Assembly: GCA_030834835.1 (NCBI GenBank)
Contig: JAUQXD010000432.1
Span: 1 to 6,800, forward strand
Direction: 5' to 3'
DNA from: Thermoflexales bacterium
Lineage (GTDB): Bacteria; Chloroflexota; Anaerolineae; Fen-1058
Length of the DNA: 6,800 nt
Part shown: positions 1 through 4,828 of the stretch, one piece after another
Numbering within the stretch: position 1 is the first letter of the stretch
How the letters are laid out: the number at the start of each line of letters is the position of its first letter
Translations under genes and position numbers: made by a program
The notes under the pieces: generated by a model
Told to the model about the DNA's origin: nothing
What the model saw: only the letters and a program-made list of their open reading frames with translations
Database searches by the model: none

Positions 1-2184
1 ATAGCGCGTGCCTTTGAGCACCGCAATTTGCAGTATTCTGGCGAGGTCGTGATCGCGTCGCGTTGGCAGTTGGATTGGGGCATGCCCATCACCAGCGATG
101 ATACGCACTTCCGGCTGGTCATCATGACGGCCGATGCAGCACAGATCACCCAGGCAACCGACCTGCAAGATCCCCGAATCGCCGTGATGTATCCGCTGCC
201 CTTATCGGAAGAGGCTCAGCGCGCCGCAGCCGAGTACCTGGCCTGGACGCGTATGTCGGACGAATATAAGGATCAGACCGGCAAGGAGGCGGAGGCCATT
301 CGAGATTGGCTGGCCACACAACGCCGCACCTATCTCGATGCGCTGGTTCACACACACCTGAATCTCTATCGCGGCGGCCAGATCATCACCCGTGATGATC
401 TGGGCATCGCGGCTAAAGAGGCCTTCGGCGTGCCGAGTAATGACCAACGGCTGAAGTTCATCGTCGACAAGCTGCTGGCGGCAGCTTATCCGCAGCTGCC
501 GATTGACCCGGCCGGCCTCCGCAGCACGCTGACTTCAGCCGAAGCGGGCAAGGTGTTTGAGGGCTATTTTGGCAAAGACCCCAGCAATGCCCAGACGACG
601 GCCACACGTAACTACGGCATCGGGCTGGGGCTGTCTAACCTTGACGCGCCGCACAAGTTTGCAGTGCAGGAGAATAATAAGGCGCTGGGGCTGATCGCCC
701 ACCTGTTGGAAGAACGTCAGGGTAGCGAACTGCCGACCTGGAAATTGTTTGAGACGCTGTCGCGCCCGCCCTATGGCTTGCCATACGTGGCGATTCAGTT
801 GTACGTGTTGAGTTTTGTGTATCGTGGAGATCCACGCGTGGAGTTGATGCTGAAGCGGGACCATAAGCTGAAGACCCGCGACGGCAAGGTCTTCCCACGT
901 GATCGCATCAACGCTGCGACGGTCGCCGAGCTGGCGTGGCGGCCTAACCTGTTTCAGGCGTTTGATGTGCTGGTACCCGCTATCGGGCCGACGTGGAATG
1001 AAGCGCTGCGCTACGCGCGGGAATTTGTTGACGATCTACACGCGACCACCGATCAAGCCGAGATTGAAACCGAGTCGCACCGCTTAACCGAACGGCTGAG
1101 CGCCCTGGGCGAAGAACTGCCCAAGCAGCGGAACAATCTGCTCATTCTGGAGCGGGCGCTGGGCGCTTCCTTGCCCGATGACGCGCAACTAATGTTCCGG
1201 CAGCTCGACACGCTGACGCAAGCGCGTGATGGCTATAGCGCCTTTTTCGAAAAAGCCAATGAGCTGTTTGCCTCACCCGATAGTCTGCGCGATGCGATGA
1301 AGGCGCTCAGTCGTATGCGCGAGTTGGCCGAAGCCACCGCCGAGATCACCACGACCAAGCGTTATCTGGACGACGTGCGGCTGCGGGACACCGATCGGGA
1401 GTTGAACGCCCAGCGGCTGTCCTTGCTCGGGCAGATCAGTTTGAGCAATGTGGCGAGCCAGCCGCACACCTGGCGTAGCATTCAAGCGCAATTCGAGCAG
1501 TTCAAGAATCGCTATCGCAACGAATACCAGAAGCATCATCGTGATACCAATGCCGCCCTCAAGAAGTTAAACGAATCATTGGTCGATGCGCCCCGCCGCT
1601 TGCGAGCGCTGGAATTGCTCAACAGTATTCAAGAACTGGGTCAGGCGCGTGGTCAGCAATTGATCGGGCAGTATGAGCGTCTGGCGGCAAATCTTCAGGC
1701 ATGCCCGGTCACCGATTATCTGTCAGTGTCGATTGACGCCGCGCCCGCCTGCGTGAGTTGTCAGCGCCCGCTGACCTACACAACGCCCGCTGAGGAAGTG
1801 GAGGCGTTCACACGTGAACTCAACGCTGCTTTGGCCGAGCAGCAACGCCGCCTGGCAAATGAGACCATTCGGCACGTGCTGGAACGTGGCAAGGGTGATG
1901 CGCTGTCGCAGTTCCTTCAGGCCGCACAAGCCGCAAATATAGCGATGTTGGTCGACTTGCTCGACGAAGATATTATCACGCTCATTCGTAAGCTGCTGGC
2001 TGAGGAACAGATTGGCGTGGCCGAAGGCGACGTAGTGAGCAAGTTCTTGCAGCGCTACGGCTCGCTGGAAGAGAGCGACATTCCAGCGGCGGTGAAGGCG
2101 TTTGAGACGCTACTACGCGACGCATTCCAGGAAGCGAAGAAAGCAAATAAAGGTAAGAAGACGATTCGCCTCACACTGAAATAA
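1..2184 (+). CDS. BrxC/PglY/DUF6079-like BREX ATPase family protein, C-terminal part (5' end outside window)
   Basis: The frame is open from the first base to a TAA at 2182-2184, giving 727 visible residues with no start of its own. A TTG at 28 has no ribosome binding site and is not needed, so the gene begins upstream. No Walker A or B motif is visible; in BrxC/PglY-type proteins (roughly 1200 residues) these lie in the N-terminal part, which would be missing here. Visible features are a mixed alpha/beta start, a PPYGLP motif at residues 256-261 followed by a hydrophobic AIQLYVLSFVYRG stretch and a charged K/R/D segment, which recalls the PPYG-type motif downstream of the ATPase core in BrxC/PglY/DUF6079 proteins. 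Long charged helices, probably coiled coil, cover about 340-560. An isolated CxxC (584, 587), with C568 nearby, may be half of a metal site. The end is basic (KKANKGKK). Known for the family: an ATPase needed for BREX phage exclusion. The family call is from motif memory and gene context, not a search. Confidence 0.6.
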   Translation: MARAFEHRNLQYSGEVVIASRWQLDWGMPITSDDTHFRLVIMTADAAQITQATDLQDPRIAVMYPLPLSEEAQRAAAEYLAWTRMSDEYKDQTGKEAEAIRDWLATQRRTYLDALVHTHLNLYRGGQIITRDDLGIAAKEAFGVPSNDQRLKFIVDKLLAAAYPQLPIDPAGLRSTLTSAEAGKVFEGYFGKDPSNAQTTATRNYGIGLGLSNLDAPHKFAVQENNKALGLIAHLLEERQGSELPTWKLFETLSRPPYGLPYVAIQLYVLSFVYRGDPRVELMLKRDHKLKTRDGKVFPRDRINAATVAELAWRPNLFQAFDVLVPAIGPTWNEALRYAREFVDDLHATTDQAEIETESHRLTERLSALGEELPKQRNNLLILERALGASLPDDAQLMFRQLDTLTQARDGYSAFFEKANELFASPDSLRDAMKALSRMRELAEATAEITTTKRYLDDVRLRDTDRELNAQRLSLLGQISLSNVASQPHTWRSIQAQFEQFKNRYRNEYQKHHRDTNAALKKLNESLVDAPRRLRALELLNSIQELGQARGQQLIGQYERLAANLQACPVTDYLSVSIDAAPACVSCQRPLTYTTPAEEVEAFTRELNAALAEQQRRLANETIRHVLERGKGDALSQFLQAAQAANIAMLVDLLDEDIITLIRKLLAEEQIGVAEGDVVSKFLQRYGSLEESDIPAAVKAFETLLRDAFQEAKKANKGKKTIRLTLK

Positions 2185-2186
2185 GC

Positions 2187-2193
2187 GAAAGGG
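2187..2193 (+). promoter_or_regulatory. Weak ribosome binding site of the four-helix membrane protein gene
   Basis: GAAAGGG lies seven bases before the ATG at 2201, inside the 16-base gap after the upstream stop codon. It is a modest Shine-Dalgarno match and supports this start. Confidence 0.45.
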
Positions 2194-2200
2194 TACTTCA

Positions 2201-3304
2201 ATGTCAGGACTAACCGCGTCTTTTGCTGATCTTGTCACTGCCTTGGGTCAATCTTTTCGGCTTTCAGCCTTTTTTCCTGGCGCCATGTTTGTGCTGATTA
2301 GCCTCACATTAACTGGCCAGTATGTCGGGGAATCGGAATTTTACAAGACACTGGTGGGTTCGGGATTCGGCGAATTCCTATTTGTGTTTGCTCTTTCGTT
2401 GGCCGTGAGCTATGCGCTGTCGATTCTTAATGTGCCATTGACTCAACTTTACGAAGGCTACTTTTTCAAGCAGTCGTGGCCTGGCAGGCTGATGACTTTG
2501 CTACATATCCAGCGCAAGGAGTGGCTTGATCTTAGGCTGAAGCAAATCAATGACACAACTCAGGTCAAACGCGAGGCGCAGCGGTTTCATCCTGCACGAT
2601 CGCAATCGACGACGCCTTGGAGTAATCCAAAATACTGGGAGGCCTATCAGCAACTTGTGCGCATGCAAACCGAACAGGCTGTTTTGAGGATGGAAAAGCA
2701 AACCTATTTTCCGGTTGGGGATGAGCTAGTGATGCCGACACGTCTGGGCAATGTCATGGCTTCATTTGAGGAATATCCTGTTCGGAGTTACGGCATGAAC
2801 GCGGTGACGATTTGGCCCCGCATGCTACCCACTGTGCTTAAATCTGGTTATGCAGAGTTGGTTGAACGCGAAAAAATGGGCTTTGACTTCTTTCTAAATT
2901 TGTCGGCTTTAACTGGATTTCTGGCGCTTGAGTATGCAGGCTTGAGCTTGTATTTTGCAGCGCGAATGAATGTCGCCATTGTGTTAGCTATTGTGTTTGG
3001 GGCATGGGTTTTCTACCGATTAGCGATTCTGGCCGCGATAGGATTCGGGACAAACGTCAAAGTGTCTTTCGATCTGCATCGAAACGTGCTGCGTAAGGAT
3101 CTGGGGCTTGTTGCGCCACTCAGCTTTGAGGAAGAAGTAGCCCAATGGGAGAAGTATTCCAGTTTCTTGGGATTGAGTGACAGGCGTGACAAGATAGCAG
3201 TGGCAGATGGTCTATTCGCGTATGAGCGGCCCGCACCACCCGCTCGCGTCAAAGCATCAAGACATCTGAAAACACATGCAGAAAGCGGATCAAAGCGCAA
3301 ATGA
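2201..3304 (+). CDS. Four-helix integral membrane protein of unknown function with PTRLGN/WPRML motif
   Basis: The 367-residue protein has two N-terminal hydrophobic segments (about 22-42, starting with FFPG, and 58-78), a soluble charged loop of about 150 residues, then two more segments (about 229-252 and 257-281) and a basic soluble tail. An even number of segments places both ends and the large loop on the same side, probably the cytoplasm. The loop carries PTRLGN (179-184), EEYP (190-193), YG (197-198) and WPRMLP (205-210). I recognise this arrangement from uncharacterised bacterial membrane proteins. After the last helix, an FDLHRNVLRKDLG segment (290-302), then AP (305-306) and EE followed by W (310-316), also looks like part of that family. 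There are no cysteines and no enzyme motif. It starts 16 bases after the BrxC-like gene and is clearly lower in GC than it (27/60 at 2221-2280 against 40/60 at 901-960). Function is unknown; a membrane-located accessory or effector role in the operon is inference. Confidence 0.85.
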   Translation: MSGLTASFADLVTALGQSFRLSAFFPGAMFVLISLTLTGQYVGESEFYKTLVGSGFGEFLFVFALSLAVSYALSILNVPLTQLYEGYFFKQSWPGRLMTLLHIQRKEWLDLRLKQINDTTQVKREAQRFHPARSQSTTPWSNPKYWEAYQQLVRMQTEQAVLRMEKQTYFPVGDELVMPTRLGNVMASFEEYPVRSYGMNAVTIWPRMLPTVLKSGYAELVEREKMGFDFFLNLSALTGFLALEYAGLSLYFAARMNVAIVLAIVFGAWVFYRLAILAAIGFGTNVKVSFDLHRNVLRKDLGLVAPLSFEEEVAQWEKYSSFLGLSDRRDKIAVADGLFAYERPAPPARVKASRHLKTHAESGSKRK

Positions 3305-3313
3305 ACTCTTCCT

Positions 3314-3319
3314 AGGAGG
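3314..3319 (+). promoter_or_regulatory. Strong Shine-Dalgarno sequence
   Basis: A perfect AGGAGG ends five bases before the ATG at 3325. It is the only canonical ribosome binding site in the window and fixes the start of the small TPR-like gene. Confidence 0.85.
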
Positions 3320-3324
3320 GATAG

Positions 3325-3858
3325 ATGTCCTATTTCTATCGCTTGCGCACATTCTGCTATTACACAGTCGCAGCCGTGGCGGGCCTAGCCTTGTCGTTAT
3401 ATCGAATTGCCTTTCTAGCGCAGGCTTACGAGTCTGAGTCGAACCGGCCGAAAGGGCTGGATATGCTACACGCACAAATGTTCAGGCAAGAACTCGAATC
3501 ATGCCGGCCGAGCATAAGCAAGATTGATCATGAAGTTCATCAATTTCAATTGGGCTTAAATCTCATAATTGAGCGACAGGATTACGATGGAGCGATCAAG
3601 GTTTGGGGTGACCAGCTGAAAAGCATTTCCCAGTGTAAAACAAAGATCGTGCTCAACAACAACCTCGCTTACGCTTATGCTAAGCGCGCCGAGCAAAAAC
3701 GAAAGAGCGACCCTAAAGCAGCACAGTCTATCAAGTCCGCAAGCGACGCCTTCGACCGTTCCAAAGGCATTTTTTCGGATGACTGTAAGAAAGATGTGGA
3801 GATCACCCTGGCTGTCAACTATAGCATCCTGATTGGTCAGAATGATCGGCGTAATTAA
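3325..3858 (+). CDS. Small membrane-anchored protein with TPR-like helices, hypothetical
   Basis: This 177-residue protein has a basic N-terminus (YRLR) followed by a hydrophobic stretch at about 11-33 (YTVAAVAGLALSLYRIAFLA), best read as an uncleaved membrane anchor or signal-anchor. The rest is soluble and helical. Residues about 74-105 (LGLNLIIERQDYDGAIKVW...) and 109-150 (LNNNLAYAYAKRAEQ... then DAFDRSKGIF) have the small/aromatic spacing of tetratricopeptide repeats, with about two recognisable helical pairs and a third partial one (158-170). Cysteines lie at 11, 60, 104 and 154; three are in the soluble part, so a disulphide is possible if that part is outside the cell. The start is fixed by a perfect AGGAGG. 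The gene sits 20 bases after the four-helix membrane protein and shares its lower GC (24/60 at 3541-3600). TPR folds usually bind partner proteins, so it may be a scaffold for its neighbours; this is inference and I do not recognise the family. Confidence 0.8.
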   Translation: MSYFYRLRTFCYYTVAAVAGLALSLYRIAFLAQAYESESNRPKGLDMLHAQMFRQELESCRPSISKIDHEVHQFQLGLNLIIERQDYDGAIKVWGDQLKSISQCKTKIVLNNNLAYAYAKRAEQKRKSDPKAAQSIKSASDAFDRSKGIFSDDCKKDVEITLAVNYSILIGQNDRRN

Positions 3859-3880
3859 AAGCAGCTAAGTTGCTATCTTT

Positions 3881-4816
3881 ATGGCTGACAAAGACAAGGG
3901 GCAAACCCATATTAGCCGAGTTTTGTGGGGCTGCGAGTCTAATTTAATTGTTATTTTCGTTCTTCTCATTATCGTCTTCCTGTGTGTATTGGGTGTCTTC
4001 AATCGTCCCGGCAAACCGCTGACCATCGACCTGGGATTCCCGGCTTCATCGCCTTTGGCCACGCCCGCACCACCTGTCCATAAGTATTCCCTGGCGCGCG
4101 TGGCGAATGGCCAATTGCTGATTGTGACGAACGACCCCGTGCAGCCTCAACCGCCTGAGCTGTACAGTATCACTGGCGGTCAGGTGGCCTCCTGGCAAAT
4201 CATGAGTGGCCGCGCCATGACTGACACCAGACCGGTGTTTTCAGATAATCGCGCCAATCTTGCTTTGGTCTCGGAGCAAGCCGGCTTCAATCAGATCTAT
4301 GTAGTTATCTCCGGCACGAACGGCTATCAGACCGTGCCACTCACGGAGACACAGCAGCCGTTTCCAGAACAGGGTGGCGCTGGGTGGAGACTGGTGACAC
4401 ACACGTTGAGGATTCCGGCTAACACGCCGCTGAGTTGGTCGCCTGACGGGACGCATCTCGCCTTTGTCGCCGAAGGGACGACACCAGTCGGCCAGCCGCT
4501 TAGCGCGGTGTATGCGCTTACCGTCACCCAGTCATTGGCACCAACGTTGCTGGAAGCCGAGCAGGGTAGCATCTACAGTCCGGTGTGGGTGGATGATGAA
4601 TGGCTCGCATACGTGCTAGATGTGACGAACCAAGTTGAGGAAGTTATCCTGCGATCATCCATGACAGGTGCGTGGCAGGTCATTTATCCGCGCGGGCTGG
4701 TGCCAACATCAACGATTACGCCTACGCCGACCGGAACGTCTACCCTAGCACCAACCGAAACGCCAGTACCGACACTGACACCGACTTCTACACCGGTTCC
4801 AACGCCAACAATTTAA
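3881..4816 (+). CDS. Membrane-anchored TolB/WD40-like beta-propeller protein with Thr/Pro-rich tail
   Basis: The 311-residue protein has a short cytoplasmic N-terminus, one strong membrane segment at about 22-40 (LIVIFVLLIIVFLCVLGVF), a Pro-rich spacer (about 54-66), then a probably extracellular domain. That domain contains PD40/TolB-like blade motifs: PVFSDNRANLALVSEQ (118-133), LSWSPDGTHLAFVAEG (184-199, the clearest) and SPVWVDDEWLAYV (233-245), each followed by a strand. Three to four blades are too few for a closed propeller, so it may be partial or oligomeric. Residues 276-311 are a low-complexity Thr/Pro/Ser tail. No catalytic motif is seen. The 22-base gap before it has no clear Shine-Dalgarno sequence, so translation may depend on coupling to the upstream gene. 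GC rises from 24/60 (3901-3960) to 39/60 (4021-4080) just after the membrane segment. Such proteins are common in Chloroflexota as surface or envelope proteins; a role in defence is not shown. Confidence 0.82.
   Translation: MADKDKGQTHISRVLWGCESNLIVIFVLLIIVFLCVLGVFNRPGKPLTIDLGFPASSPLATPAPPVHKYSLARVANGQLLIVTNDPVQPQPPELYSITGGQVASWQIMSGRAMTDTRPVFSDNRANLALVSEQAGFNQIYVVISGTNGYQTVPLTETQQPFPEQGGAGWRLVTHTLRIPANTPLSWSPDGTHLAFVAEGTTPVGQPLSAVYALTVTQSLAPTLLEAEQGSIYSPVWVDDEWLAYVLDVTNQVEEVILRSSMTGAWQVIYPRGLVPTSTITPTPTGTSTLAPTETPVPTLTPTSTPVPTPTI
4706..4813 (+). repeat. Degenerate Thr/Pro codon repeat encoding a low-complexity tail
   Basis: The last 36 codons of the beta-propeller gene are runs of ACN and CCN with occasional Ser, Val, Leu, Glu and Gly, giving TPTPTGTST, then TPVPTLTPTSTPVPTPT. 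Third bases vary, so the repeat is kept at protein rather than DNA level. Similar tails in Chloroflexota surface proteins act as extended linkers or wall-spanning stalks. Here the tail ends the protein with no further domain after it. Confidence 0.8.
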
Positions 4817-4828
4817 CGTCGATCAATT

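Larger units (their letters stand above)
2200..3995. other. Lower-GC block covering the membrane-protein genes
   Basis: Hand counts give 27/60 GC at 2221, 24/60 at 3541, 31/60 at 3661 and 24/60 at 3901, against 40/60 at 901 in the preceding gene and 39/60 at 4021 and 41/60 at 4441 after it. The block runs from the end of the BrxC-like gene to just after the membrane segment of the beta-propeller gene. Part of the effect comes from Phe, Ile and Leu codons of membrane helices. Confidence 0.5.

Noticed and set aside
28..30. TTG as the start codon of the first gene
   Set aside because: The frame is open to base 1 with the same protein character, and there is no ribosome binding site before the TTG. 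The size of the resembling family points to a start well upstream of the window.
899..1087. A 62-codon plus-strand frame inside the first gene
   Set aside because: It overlaps the BrxC-like frame fully, is Arg-rich as expected from a shifted frame in GC-rich DNA, and has no start signal.
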